Positions 20,695-31,704 of a stretch of 64,000 bases of DNA are shown piece after piece (the first letter of the stretch is position 1; each line of letters starts with the position of its first letter). The stretch lies in contig JAMXBB010000008.1 of the NCBI GenBank assembly GCA_024138015.1, positions 44,333,167 to 44,397,166 of the forward strand. The letters run 5' to 3'. Position numbers and translations under genes: made by a program. The DNA comes from Lumnitzera littorea (lineage: Eukaryota > Streptophyta > Magnoliopsida > Myrtales > Combretaceae). Under the pieces are notes generated by a model. The model was not told where the DNA came from and did not search any database. It saw nothing but the letters and a program-made list of their open reading frames with translations.

Positions 20695-22897
20695 TTAAGC
20701 CCTACCTACTTGAACTCTAGCTCTACCCCTAAGTAGTGCACGAGGAGCTGACATATCCTCATCAATAGGTGGTCCATGCTCCTTACCATGGTCCACATGG
20801 GGTGATTCATGCATGCCTTCTTGCAGTAGGAATATGACAAAGTCACTATACTGCTCAATGAAATGAAGTCTCCCATTTGCAATACCCAGCACTGTAGGAT
20901 AGTTAAGTACTAGTTTAACACTCCTAAGCAAATCTACCTGAAATAAGTAGAAAAATAATTGTCAGTACATATGATAACAAGTATGTATGTGTGAAAAGAA
21001 AATGGATGATTTTAGATGTATGTACCAGTCAACTGATAACAGTTATGTGGTGTGTAATGTGTCGCCGAGTGATCTGTCTATACTACGGCCAGTAACTCTC
21101 ACCAACCCTTCAAGGACCCTAGATGTGTACTAAGAATTCGTATCTCTATCCCTAAGCTTGAATATAAGAAGAGTATATATTAATCCAGTCAACATCCATC
21201 TTACCTCAAAGGTCCAACTAGTGGAGCTGCTCTAAGGTGTCAATCTCCTGTGGGACGTACTGGTATCCACCAAATTACTGGACGACACGATCTAGAAAGT
21301 ATTACTAAATAATGTGGAAACATATGAGTGGTACTCAGGCAATCCAAATGTGTTGCCCAATAATACAATAGTGAGGTAGCAACTGTAGCAACTCCTCCAT
21401 ATAAGACTCCCAAACAACCTAATGAGCACAAGAAAAAAGGAAAAAAAAATAAACAACTAGTTAAACAATGATGGTTATCACTTACGAACGAGAAAAAGGA
21501 CAGCAAAAAGGATAACTTATCATATCATGCCTACTACATTGTCTGCATGTCAAAAGCTGTGTGGTACGCATCTACAACATGCATCGGATGTTAAGTCGTA
21601 TCTTGTACTACCCTCAATCTAACTGCTAATGGCCTATTCTCATCGATAATAAGCCCATATCGATTAAAGGAGGCGACATATGAGAATCCATCCCAAGCCT
21701 AAACCTATAGTAAAATCGTTGCCCCTCTTAGCTCATATACGTTGGATGACGAGGTAGAGCATAACTATTGGTACAACCATGCCAAGTAAGCGTTGCCCTA
21801 ACTAAACTACCTAACTTTTGAGAAGTCCTCCAACAATGGCAGGAACATCAAGTGAATAAGGTTGGAGGATTTATCTACAGATATGAATCCCCTCATTAAG
21901 TTGAGTATATGTGCACGCGCGTACTGTCGAACCATCTCATCGTCCACCCCATAAGAAAGTATTTGGAAGTGTTCCCACAACCACGTCAGAAATAAGTGAG
22001 CACCCCTCATCCGAGCAGGCCTTACACCCAACAGTCTCTCCTCAATATCAGCCCAGCTCTCCTCATCATTCATCTCTATCCGACTCACCATCGTGAACCC
22101 CTCAATTGGAAGTCCAAGTTAGACTTCTATAATCTACAGTGTGATGGTCGTCTCTACAGTTGATAAGTAGAACATGTGTGTCTCAGGCCTCCATCTCTCT
22201 ACAAGTGACGTAATCAGATGCCAATCTAACATAATAAATGAAAGCTGTGCAGATATGAATCCTCTCATTAAGTTGAGTATATATGCATGTGCATACTGTA
22301 GGACCGTCTCATCATCCGCCCCACAAGAAAGTATTCGGAAGTGTTCCTACAACCACGTTAGAGATAAGTGAGCACCTTTCATCCAATAGGCCTTACGCCC
22401 AACAGTCCCTCCCCGACATCAGCCCAAGTCTCCTCATCATTCGTCTCTATCCAACCCACCATCGTAAACCCCTCAATTGGAAGTCCAAGGTAGACCTCTA
22501 TAACCTACAGTGTGATGGTCGTCTCTACAACTGGTAAGTGGAACATGTGTGTCTCGAGCCTCCATCTCTCTACAAGTGACTTAATCAGATACCAATCCAA
22601 CATAATAAATAAAAGTTGTACAACTTCTCAGAACTCAACCTCTTGTATATAAGGCTCTACTCTAAGATGAATTAGAATATCCTGCTCATCCTTAAATAAC
22701 ATCTCACTACGCCGAACTCATAGTGCATAGGTTGCTTTCTACACAAGCATTCAATCAATTTAGCAAGTAACACATCTTTAATAAAATATTTGATTGTACA
22801 TGATAAGGACATTACTTACTTTACCCTTCCAGATGGCATGTGAACAATGGCTGACTTGTCTCATAAGTACGCATGGATCAATCTGTCCCGGCTCCAT
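20695..22897 (-). pseudogene. Plant mobile domain (PMD) protein gene inside MULE (broken)
   Basis: The encoded protein matches the PMD (MAIN/MAIL-like, often annotated with phosphatase 7 long-form homologues). Exon 1 starts at ATG 22,897 (M-E-P-G-Q-I-D-P) and ends at a strong donor (AAA/GTAAGT) at 22,820. Exon 2 runs 22,738 to 21,486 with L-D-W-Y-L-I-K-S-L-V-E-R-W-R, T-I-T-L, L-G-L-P-I-E-G, P-L-L-E-D-F and G-N-A-Y-L-A-W-L-Y. Exon 3 runs 21,418 to 21,026 with V-V-W-E-S-Y, Y-C-I-I-G-Q-H-I-W and V-P-L-I-C-F-H-I-I. Exon 4 runs from 20,937 to a stop at 20,695. Introns are 81, 67 and 88 bp with GT-AG ends. Exon 2 contains a 372 bp tandem duplication and several stops (one directly after exon 2 begins). 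Host PMD proteins act in silencing and gene expression; the role in transposons is unknown. Confidence 0.8.
21878..22621 (-). repeat. 372 bp tandem duplication within the PMD exon
   Basis: Copy A is 21,878-22,249 and copy B 22,250-22,621. They are about 90% alike by eye. The period of 372 is exactly 124 codons, so the duplication was in frame when it arose. Copy B later lost one base near 22,382 (CCGAGCAGG against CCAATAGG) and both copies carry point changes. The repeated unit covers the T-I-T-L...L-G-L-P-I-E-G...D-E-E-(S/T)-W-A-D part of the domain. Confidence 0.85.
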
Positions 22898-23029
22898 CTA
22901 TCCTACGAACATATACAAACATGTTTAGTACACTTAAAACAAAAAAAAAAAAAAAAAACAAACTTGTTAATCATTACACCTATACATGTATTATAATGTA
23001 ATGCTTAGACAGAAAGGGAATATGTACCT

Positions 23030-25755
23030 ACCTTATTAATCTCTAAACACTTTCTCCTATTATGTCCTTCCCGCCCACATGTGCTACATCTAGTTTTGTC
23101 CGACCGTTCTCAAACGTCCATCTCCATGTGATATCGCTTACGCCTAGGTTTACCTCTTTTTCATAGTAAGTCAATATTCGGATAGAGATAAGGGAAGCTA
23201 ACTCACAACCAATTAAGCTTGTCACCAATTGAGTAGAAATGAGCTCGATAATAATCTATCTAGTTTGCCCACTTATACCATGGCCCTATTGTTGATTTGT
23301 TGTCTACCCTCATGATCACTATAGCAGCACATGCATGGGAGCAAGAGATCCTATATATTTGCCATTTTTGACAAGTACAAGTATGGCCCTTAAAGTCACC
23401 TGTATATGTCCTTTCTCCTCCCTTCAATCTTGCCCTCATCTTTCGACTACCAATTAAAATCTCAAAAATACCATTTTGGAAGCTAAATGAAATAAATTTA
23501 TGTGCACTTGCCCGTCCCCTTCAAGTTTCATACATCTTTAGAGTGTGCCAGTATCGATTACCTCATTAGCATCCTTATGTCTCTCCTCCCAATAGGTGAC
23601 ACAGTTGTAAAATATTTTCTTGACTAATGCAATGACAAGTAATCCACACGCTGATTTCAAAACAGAGTTATAACTCTCGATAATATTTGATGTCATGTAT
23701 CTAAAACGGTAGCATCCATTATATGCAAGAGTCCACCTATCCAAATCAATATCGTCGAACCATACAAGAGTGTCCTCCTTAACTTAGGCAAATTTCTCCA
23801 TGAAACATTTGAATTTTCTTTGTTATGCCTAAACACTTGCAAACCATAAAAGTTTCTTACACAATTAGTTTTTGTAGATCGTATTGAAGTTATTAGCAAT
23901 GTACCATAGACAATATCTCCAAACTGAAACAGTAGCTGCCAACTTACTGACGGTTTCTTAAATGCGGAATCAATATCGAATGCCCTATTAGATATAAGAC
24001 ATAAGGTTTCTCCCTTCTAGCCGACTACATGCACTTTAAACTTACATAAGAACCACTCTTAAGTTTCTACTGATTCTATGTCAACAAGAGCAAATGGCAA
24101 TAGAACTATTGAATTGTCAACATCTATGCACCAACAATTTATGCTCATACTTTTCGTATAAGAATGTGCCAACAACACATACAATAGGTCGACAGTTTTT
24201 AAAGGCTTCAATATATGGCCCAAAAGTCTAGAAAACCCACTTGAATTGAGACTAACCTTGCTTTAGCAAACTACTCTAGCCTTAAGCCACCTATGTCCTC
24301 GAATTGCTTAACTTCATTGCATTTAATAGTCTTGAAAACTCATTGTACGACCTCTCCCAATTACCGTATATTATCTCAACAGCCTTTCGCTTAGCCTCGA
24401 AAACCTTTATATTGCTTACTATATACCCGTGCATAATTTGTACGTTAACTATAAGATAAGGTATCTTAACATCAAGGTTGTTCCGCACGCTATTGATGAA
24501 TATTGTAGTCATTATGTTATTGTCAAGCCTATGACTATCCTGTTTCATCATCAGGTTCACATAAGTATACGGACCCTCTAAAATTATTACTTTGAAAAAA
24601 CCTTCTACTTTCTTCAAGCAAGCCTGTAGCCTCTATTTACAATCCTACTCTTTCTTCTTACAGTAGACCATATATACATTCGGTTTCAAAATGTCTACAT
24701 GAATATCACATTGTTCATTATGTGAAATGACTTCACCGCATCTATAAGATCTTTCTTAATGTTGAAATGCATACCAACACTCAATTGATCGAAACTGCTG
24801 ATGTTATTGCACATTTCATTGACATCTCTCTCAAATGTTATATAGCCGCTGGCATAGTATCAACCGTTGTAAAATGGGGTAGGATCTCTTACAAGCCTGT
24901 CTACTAGTTTATTTATTGGTGAAAAGTCCTGAAATTGTCTATTGAATAATATTTCACCAATATGACGATAGGGCCTACTTAAGTCGTCTTTGCTAAATGG
25001 CTGAACTAGTACACTGCTACCGACAATATATGGTCTCACCTGAGCCTCTCCTAAATCCTCAGTGTAATCATTTTCAAGGCCAATATCATCCTCATCACCA
25101 GCCCCATCATCCCCACCACCATTCACATCTACCTCATCTCTCTACATACAGATCATAAGTCTCTTTGTGTTCGATAATGGTAGCCAATGCTTCGTCAAGT
25201 TGCTCTTCTATGATATTCACTTGCTCATACTTAGAAAAATCCATATACGGTTCATTTGACTGATCTACATTTGTTTACTCACACACTGGTCGTTGTTGAA
25301 TAGACATTGAGATCCGAAAGAGTTAAATTGTCTGGCTCATGTTTTTTATACTCGTATCAGGCACTCAATTCCCTAATATGCGTTATGTATACTTCTTGAA
25401 TACTCCATTTCCTAAAAGATTCCGTCATCTCAATGAAATTCTCAACATCATCATTGTCTATAATGACTATCAACTTGTAGACAACTCCAACATCATGGAA
25501 AAAGGAATACCCATGCACAAGTTCAACACCACTTAGGTCAACTTCAACACATACATAAATTCTCCAACTAAAATGAGAGAAATTTGAATTCTTCATAATT
25601 TTCAACTTATTAATGGGCTTCCTATCATATTCCCGCCTCCAACTACCTATTACTATATTTCCGTTCGCATAAATAATAACTTTCACATAATCTACCATTT
25701 TCACTTTAATAATGCCACGATGAATCAAATATTTAGATAATATTAAAAACTTCAT
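23030..25755 (-). pseudogene. MURA-type MULE transposase (broken)
   Basis: Domains in order on the minus strand: an N-terminal part (25,755-25,357; the likelier start is the Met of M-V-D-Y-V-K-V-I at 25,698); an acidic linker (25,126-24,990); the MuDR DNA-binding part (24,800-24,620) with H-F-N-I-K-K-D-L-I-D-A-V-K and a displaced C-K-K-K; then E-G-P-Y-T-Y-V-N and A-V-E-I-I-Y-G-N-W-E (24,617-24,291). The MULE catalytic core at 24,240-23,960 has V-V-G-T-F-L-Y-E-K-Y where I-D-G-T is usual and I-S-N-R where I-S-D-R is usual, so two catalytic Asp are lost. The C-terminal part (23,744-23,538) has M-T-S-N-I-I-E-S-Y-N-S-V-L-K. A SWIM zinc finger (C-T-C...C-S-H, 23,390-23,330) and a perfect CCHC knuckle C-S-T-C-G-R-E-G-H-N-R-R-K-C (23,091-23,050) end it. 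A donor (AAG/GTAGGT) follows near 23,031. Many stops. Confidence 0.85.
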
Positions 25756-26280
25756 CTACATACTAAGTGACAATTTTACAAAATATACTTAGTCATCTCG
25801 TTAAGCTACGTCACGTGCTTCTAAACTTTAACTATTTAATTCAACACAACACAATCAAAATACCAAAAAATATATATATACACAATAATTCTCACCTATA
25901 TTTCAACATTTTTCATAACTACATTTGTATAACTTATGTATTGTAATATAAAAAATTCCTAAATTTAGACAATGTATAATAAATTTTCATAAAATAGTAA
26001 TAATTTATACAATTTACGATACATCTATTATTACGAAATTTATGTAATTAAGTAACAAATTTTTTTCTAAAAAAAAATTGCATAATATCGATTAGTAGTA
26101 ACATAAAAATAAAAAACAAATCATACCTATAAGTTATAGATTATTATCTATTTTAGATGTACACTCGCATTAAGAAATGGTCCAATACTTCAACTATAGG
26201 TTCCCTCGAGTTTTCTCTGTGTTTTGAAAATTTTCAGAAATTGATATAGGTAAAAATAAAGTATGACCATGCGGATTAGG
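25756..26280. other. MULE transposase leader
   Basis: AT-rich, no ORF. Probably 5' untranslated sequence and possibly an intron between the TATA box and the first coding ORF. Confidence 0.4.
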
Positions 26281-26290
26281 GTTTATATAG
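26281..26290 (-). promoter_or_regulatory. TATA box of the MULE transposase gene
   Basis: CTATATAAAC on the minus strand, just inside the right terminal repeat and about 530 bp upstream of the first transposase ORF, as expected for MULEs whose termini drive transcription. The start site is not seen. Confidence 0.5.
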
Positions 26291-26316
26291 TCAGTGAAAG
26301 TGCATGCACTGGTAAG

Positions 26317-26375
26317 TAAAGGCGCATACTATATATGCTTTCATTATACCATACTCGTATTTTTTTTTTTTCAAA
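26317..26375. repeat. MULE right terminal inverted repeat (recognisable part)
   Basis: Inverted copy of 19,571-19,624; here the A-tract is longer (12 versus 8) and several transitions separate the two. Confidence 0.75.
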
Positions 26376-26399
26376 ATAAGCTCTCTTCCATAATATTTT

Positions 26400-27922
26400 T
26401 GGAAAAAAAGACTATATTCGTATAAAACTCATAAATTTTATAACCAAACCTACCATTTGGTGAGAGACCGATCCATTTTCACAGTATACATGCTTGATAA
26501 TTATTTACAGAAGAGAAATGAGTGTAAAGTGAGTGAAAAAGGGGAAAAAGAAAGCAAGTGGAAATGAAAAAAATATAAGTTTTATTTTGTATTTTAGACT
26601 ATGGTAAGGAAATAAACTAATGGAATTGTTTTCATTCCCTTTATTTGGTTGATTTTATTTAAGAGAGAGAGAGAAACAAAGAGACAATAGTATGAGTAGG
26701 AAGTTTGCGATTGTCATCCCAATTCCACTAGAGAAAACAAATGGACTTTAGAATAGAAACTTCTCCATTCATTTCATTTTTTTTTTCACCCATTTTCACC
26801 CTTCACTTTCAAACATAAGATTTCCTTCCATCCCTACCCCGTTACACCTGTCAGTAAACTTGTCGAATTTCAAAAGATAATACCACCTTCAAACAAAATT
26901 CATTAGTTTGGGACACCACACCATACAATTAGCCATTCTTCTAACATAAGAACAAGGATGACTTTCTGCAAATCTACAAAACCAGAATCTGCGCCCATTT
27001 CTACAGCTCTCTCGTACACTGAAGTCTTCGTGCTCACCAACAATCATGTTTTTTTTTTTTTTTTAAATTCCTTTTCCCTTTTCACTTCTTAAGGCAATTC
27101 CTAATTTATTAGGAAATGAAAACAAAGGAACATGGATGAGGTGCACACACCTGACCTTGTTAAAGCATAAAAGTCAATAGTAAATGAAACTTGCCTTAAC
27201 TGCCTTCTTGCTTACTCAATCCATGACTTCAAATCTTGGGCATCTTGAGAGTTGGAGACTTATGTTAGAGATCGAGCAATAAACATCATTCATCAAGTTT
27301 AAACAGTAAAATTCTTTATGTAAAGATACTATCTTCCTAAGTGCTAGTGTGGCTTACCCCAAAATCGCTTACCTCCTTGTGCAGATTCAAAATTGTTCTG
27401 GTAAGTGATATATAAATGAGGGAATTCAAGAATAGTCGATTTCAAGAGCAACGTAACAGTCATTTGAATTTTCTCCTTCGTCCAGATTCTGTATTCAACT
27501 CAACCAAGTTTCTACCTAATTCATGAGGACCAACAGGATAGCCATTGTTTAGGTTAAGTATAAGCAATTGAAACATGGAAGTAGGGACGATCACCACAAA
27601 TTATGCTCGGATTCACATTCATAGTGAGATATACAAATAATTTGATACTAGACTTCAGAAGAGTTATTTACATAACACTACAATATATTCTCAACATTTT
27701 TACGCAACCACAAACATATAGTTAAGCCAAGATAATAAACTAGGCTGAAGGAATCCTTACTATGCTAATGTACATTCTTCTTCTACTCCTTTGTCTTGAG
27801 GACAAGCAGATTCCCTAATCACATTAAGATGCGTGAGAAGAAGAGGCTGCTGAACTTTGGTAACACCTGAAGTTTCTCGAACTTCTATTTGTATAAACGT
27901 TGTTGTGAATCAAGAACTAGGA
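26400..27922. other. Non-coding flank between MULE and the intact gene
   Basis: No ORF with a recognisable domain. Contains poly(T) tracts near 26,360 and 27,051-27,064 and a GA-rich patch near 26,663. The part directly below 27,923 is the 3' untranslated side of the minus-strand gene. Confidence 0.4.
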
Positions 27923-30900
27923 CTAGTACAGAGTGAAGCCATCATCATAAGAAACATGCCATCCCTTACGGCAAGGAGGGGCATTTTCATCATACTCAGC
28001 ACAACAGCTCCACCGCTTCTTCCAGTTAGATCTGCCAGTATTCGGTCTATTATCCTTCTCATTCCACTTGTAGACGATAACCCCTGAGCAATCACTCCAC
28101 TCCCCATCGATCCCTTGGTGAGGTGGAGCAAGAGAAAACAATCCCTTATCCCCTATGAATGTTTACAATGCTCACTTCGTCAAACAAGCATATACTAATT
28201 GCACATAGTCTAATAGTACTAAGTATGAAAATCTTCAAAAAGTTAGTTGTAGATGTAATGAGGAAATGTAGATGTTTTTTATTTAGGATACAACAATGTC
28301 GTCTAACTGAAAACTAACACAAAAGTTACTACTCCATATATTTTGCAATTGATTGAAGACGGCATTATATGAATTTGTCCCGCTTCTTCTGTCTTGGTTT
28401 CATCTAGCGGTAGATTAGTTCACCAGAATAGTAACGTCGTTGTAGCGATTCCTTGTGCAGTTGCAGCAAGATGAAAGATCCAACTCTACTATGTAGAAAC
28501 AATTTCTATGCCTTTGAATACATCGAGGTATTGACTTCATATCATAAAATGAAAAGTTATAAGCCCTCCTTTGCAATGTAACACTGACATCTCGACTTCA
28601 AAAGGAGATTAATATGTAAATATAAATTATATCTCAATCTGTTCGATCAACATCTAATTTCGAAATCTCATAGTAAACATAAGAATAGTGGCTTTGGTTT
28701 CTTCAAGAACAAAAGCACAGCTTCAAGATTGTATTGCAACTATGTCAAGAAAGCACATCAATCCGTTATACCAACAACTAGTCTATGTTTAATCTTTTGA
28801 AGATTGTCACCATATTATGAACACTAAGTTGTTCTCTTTCCTCTTCCCTTTTTGGGTGATTTAGAAAAAAACTAGGTTGCATTTGGTTGCAATGAATTTG
28901 AAAATCATAATGCAATACAATAATTATCTGGTTTAAAGACTCCATTTTTGTAGAATGAGAACTTTCTTCCTGATCAACTAGGATCAACTAGGATTACTTG
29001 TTTTACTTTGTTAGACAAATTCATTTGGAGGTTGTAAAATTTGAAGGTTCGGGGCAAGTATAGTCAACTAGGAGCATGTGGAGACATGGGTGGTTGACCA
29101 AGGCCCAGCGCGAATCAACCAGGGATGGTAACAACCAACTGGCAAGTGGCAGTTGACAGATGGATGCCAAAAGTTTCTTGTTTTGTTTCCATTCTTTTCC
29201 TTAATCTATTTTCTTTACTATTAGTTTGTGTGCATCATGTCATGTTTGACCGCAGATCTTTCTTCCCAATTACTATAATAACAATCAATCTCCTTCTAGT
29301 TTCTGCAACATGAACAGCATATCTACTAGATCTTGTCAAACTAATTATACATAGGGTGCAAAACATCTACCAAGTGACCTCATATTCTGTCTAACTGGAG
29401 TAGTTTAAAAAGAAAGGATTGGAGGTAAATCACTACTCCAAGGGGCACATTACCTTCCTAAAGAAGTGTTGTTACCCATGATTACGACGTGTTAATCTTG
29501 GCAAGTTTTACTTAGAAGCAACTCTCATCAAAAAGCCATTGTTTTCTTTGCTTTTTTTTTTTTTTTTTCCCAATGTGTTCAATGCAAAGCAAAGAAAAGA
29601 TATAAAATCAGGACCAAATTTCGAATTCTTTGAAATGGAGTTGATGTAATTCATCTGTCAGGACCAACCACCAACTCAATCAAACTAGAAAAGACATCAT
29701 AAAAGATAATAAGTAGGAATACCTGCCAAAATAGTTAATTATATGACGAACCTCAAGGACAAGGACTACCATAACAGAGCAGCAATCAAGGACATGCTAA
29801 TGTTCTATGCATCTTCTCACATCCCATAAAACAAAGAAGATGCACTATTTAACTCTCTTTGTTGCATACTAAGAATGAAATTATGCCTTAACCAAAGTGG
29901 TAAATGAATTTAAAGAAAAGGCCCTCGCAAGGGAATATTCAAGCTGTAAAACCCAGCATGACTGAATCTTTATAATATCCCGCAATTAATAACTTCCCTC
30001 CTGTTATTTGCTAATATTATCCTTGCATCAGACCACTTATTTATGAGGGAAATTTTCTCAATTGCTAGGGAAGTTTCCTTGATACTATACAATGGGTCTA
30101 ATGAACAGATGAACTAGAAGCAGCTAAATATTTCAGTTTTTTATGTCTGTTTAAATGACTTGAACTTTAACATGCATGTTTCTCCCACTGACAAAGCAGA
30201 CCAAAGATAATCTTTAAAGGAAAACCGGACCTCTCTCTCTCTCTCTATATTTAACCTTATGCTTATGCTGTTTAGATAAGTCGTATTTTTATATCCAAAT
30301 TTCGCAATGCTCCCTAATCAAAATCTTTACTGTAATATTAAATAAAAACTGTTTAACAGATCTCTCGAGACACTTCCTAATTTTATGTACCCACTTTTAC
30401 ATGAATCGTACAGTCAATTTCAGAAAGGTAAAAGATTTCTTTTTTAGGGCTCCATAAGTGCTGGCCGGACACCTATTATGAGCCTGAATTTAAGTCATTC
30501 ACATGATGGCTTCAGCCAATATTTTCAATCGACATTTCAAGTCACAAACATTAAGAAAAATATGCATATACCTAGGACAAAGTTTCTGCCCCGGTTCTGC
30601 AGTCTGCACAATCATATATGCCATACATGTTCAATGGGTCACCACGACCTTTTACCTTTCTATACTCTTACACTATAACATGTGGTTGGACACTACATCA
30701 TTGCAATATACAAACTAACAAGGAACATAAATAGCAATACACACTTGTAGTTGAACAACAGGAATCGAACAAGAAAAATAAGTACAAAAAGATTAAGACA
30801 CTGAAAATCAAAAACCGGGAACATACCATTGATGTGGCCATGAAAAGAACAAGCAGCAGGAGAATTCTCTGTGTCAAAATAAAGTATGTTGCATCTCAAA

Positions 30901-31028
30901 CATCTCGTTTTAGTTTGTACATATGATGGGTTTGACTTGGTCTGACTGCTCTCCGACAAAGATCTGATCTTCGGATATTCCGACGGTTTGGAAGGGAAGA
31001 TTTTGGGTAAACTGCAAAGCGATAACAT
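27923..31028 (-). CDS. Conserved plant protein with CHORD-like Cys/His pattern (two exons)
   Basis: Two exons join without a break. Exon 1 is 31,028-30,827 (ATG to ...C-S-F-H-G-H-I-N plus one base, donor GTATGT). Exon 2 is 28,152-27,923 (acceptor CATAG; first codons complete Gly and continue D-K-G-L-F-S-L). The total is 432 nt, 143 residues. Residues 1-42 are Ser/Lys/Pro-rich with few acids, like an organelle transit peptide. Residues 43-63 hold C-L-R-C...N-S-P-A-A-C-S-F-H-G. Residues 111-133 hold W-K-K-R-W-S-C-C...C-R-K-G-W-H. The eight possible ligands (C43, C46, C60, H63, C117, C118, C128, H133) follow the order of a CHORD zinc domain. The C-terminus ends S-Y-D-D-G-F-T-L-Y. I do not know a function. 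It is the only uninterrupted gene in the window and has transposons on both sides. Confidence in the gene model is high, in the domain idea moderate. Confidence 0.85.
28153..30826 (-). other. Single 2.67 kb intron of the CHORD-like gene
   Basis: Phase 1, GT-AG (donor G/GTATGT, acceptor CATAG/GG). No coding exon that would fit between the two was found. It contains (CT)n near 30,232-30,246 and a long T tract near 29,551-29,569. ORFs on the plus strand in this interval (29,125-29,313; 30,478-30,718) have no known domain. Confidence 0.75.
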
Positions 31029-31072
31029 TTTCTGTCTTCTTCCGTCTGATGGTCTGTTTAAGCGGAACTTAA

Positions 31073-31084
31073 ACTATTTTTATA
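31073..31084 (-). promoter_or_regulatory. TATA box of the CHORD-like gene
   Basis: CTATAAAAATAG on the minus strand, 45-56 bases upstream of the ATG at 31,028. This implies a short leader of roughly 15-25 bases, or use of another start site. The leader is pyrimidine/purine mixed with CTTCTTCC on plus. Confidence 0.5.
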
Positions 31085-31704
31085 GTTAACATTTCAGATA
31101 AGCTTGGAAGTGGAGGTACATAACGAGAATGGCGACGGAACTGTTCAAGCGGGTACGGCCCAGCATGGTCTAATCAAATCATTTGATGGGCTTCTCTTGA
31201 AGTTGTCTGTCCATCGAACAAGTGAATCTGCTAGGATATCGATAAGTGAGAAGATGCCTAAAAAATAAGAATATCCAGAGACATTTTTTTTATACGTATT
31301 AGATTGGTAGTTCGCGTTACGGCATGCTGTACTGGTTAAATTAAATGCAATAAGGGTCAACCGACCACCATAAAAAGTGGTTAGAAATTATGACAAAAGG
31401 GGATGGTTGGACATCAAAAAAAGATTGAAAGCTTTAAGATTTGCTTTTCTTGGAGAAAAATTTCCTCCATCGGAAAAAAAAAGGGTAAAGGTATATTAAA
31501 GTGCTTATATTTTATTATTTAAAACTTTATGAAAGATGGTTTACCGAGTATCTATGTTAGGCATTAAATTATTGAACAACAAAAGTTTAAATACTGAACT
31601 TCCCAACTCCCAAAAAATATAGGCACTTATTATACATTTATTCCATAAAAATAAGTATATATCTAATTTTAAAGGAGTATCTTTGGGCATCTTATTTTTA
31701 TGTT
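31085..31704. other. Promoter-side intergenic DNA
   Basis: No gene seen. Upstream flank of the CHORD-like gene, then AT-rich sequence up to the small hAT-like element. Confidence 0.4.

Larger units (their letters stand above)
19571..26375 (-). mobile_element. Mutator-like element (MULE) with transposase and PMD genes
   Basis: Inverted termini: 19,571-19,624 (GAAAAAAAATACGAATATGG, later GTATGCGCCTTTA) matches 26,317-26,375 on the opposite strand (the same motif with ATACGAGTATGG and the same GTATGCGCCTTTA). The left end adds subterminal repeats. Between them, on the minus strand, are a MURA-type transposase gene (25,755 to 23,030) and a plant mobile domain gene (22,897 to 20,695). The exact outer border and the 9 bp target duplication could not be fixed. 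All coding parts are decayed, so the copy is not autonomous now. Confidence 0.8.

Noticed and set aside
21911..22537. Two plus-strand ORFs with nearly the same protein
   Set aside because: They are the antisense of the duplicated PMD segment; the similarity is explained by the 372 bp tandem repeat.
22820..23045. Transposase-PMD fusion protein
   Set aside because: The best acceptor before the PMD start would bring a stop codon in the frame needed, so a direct fusion is not supported.
27910..28131. Minus-strand 73-codon ORF overlapping exon 2
   Set aside because: It is another frame of exon 2; the frame that joins exon 1 in phase gives the Cys/His protein.
30478..30718. Two overlapping plus-strand ORFs
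   Set aside because: They lie in the intron of the minus-strand gene and partly opposite it, with no known domain and no codon bias.
30693..30826. Extension of exon 1 as a 111-residue unspliced protein
   Set aside because: Beyond the donor at 30,826 the frame turns into a hydrophobic, AT-rich chance tail; splicing to 28,152 restores a coherent protein.
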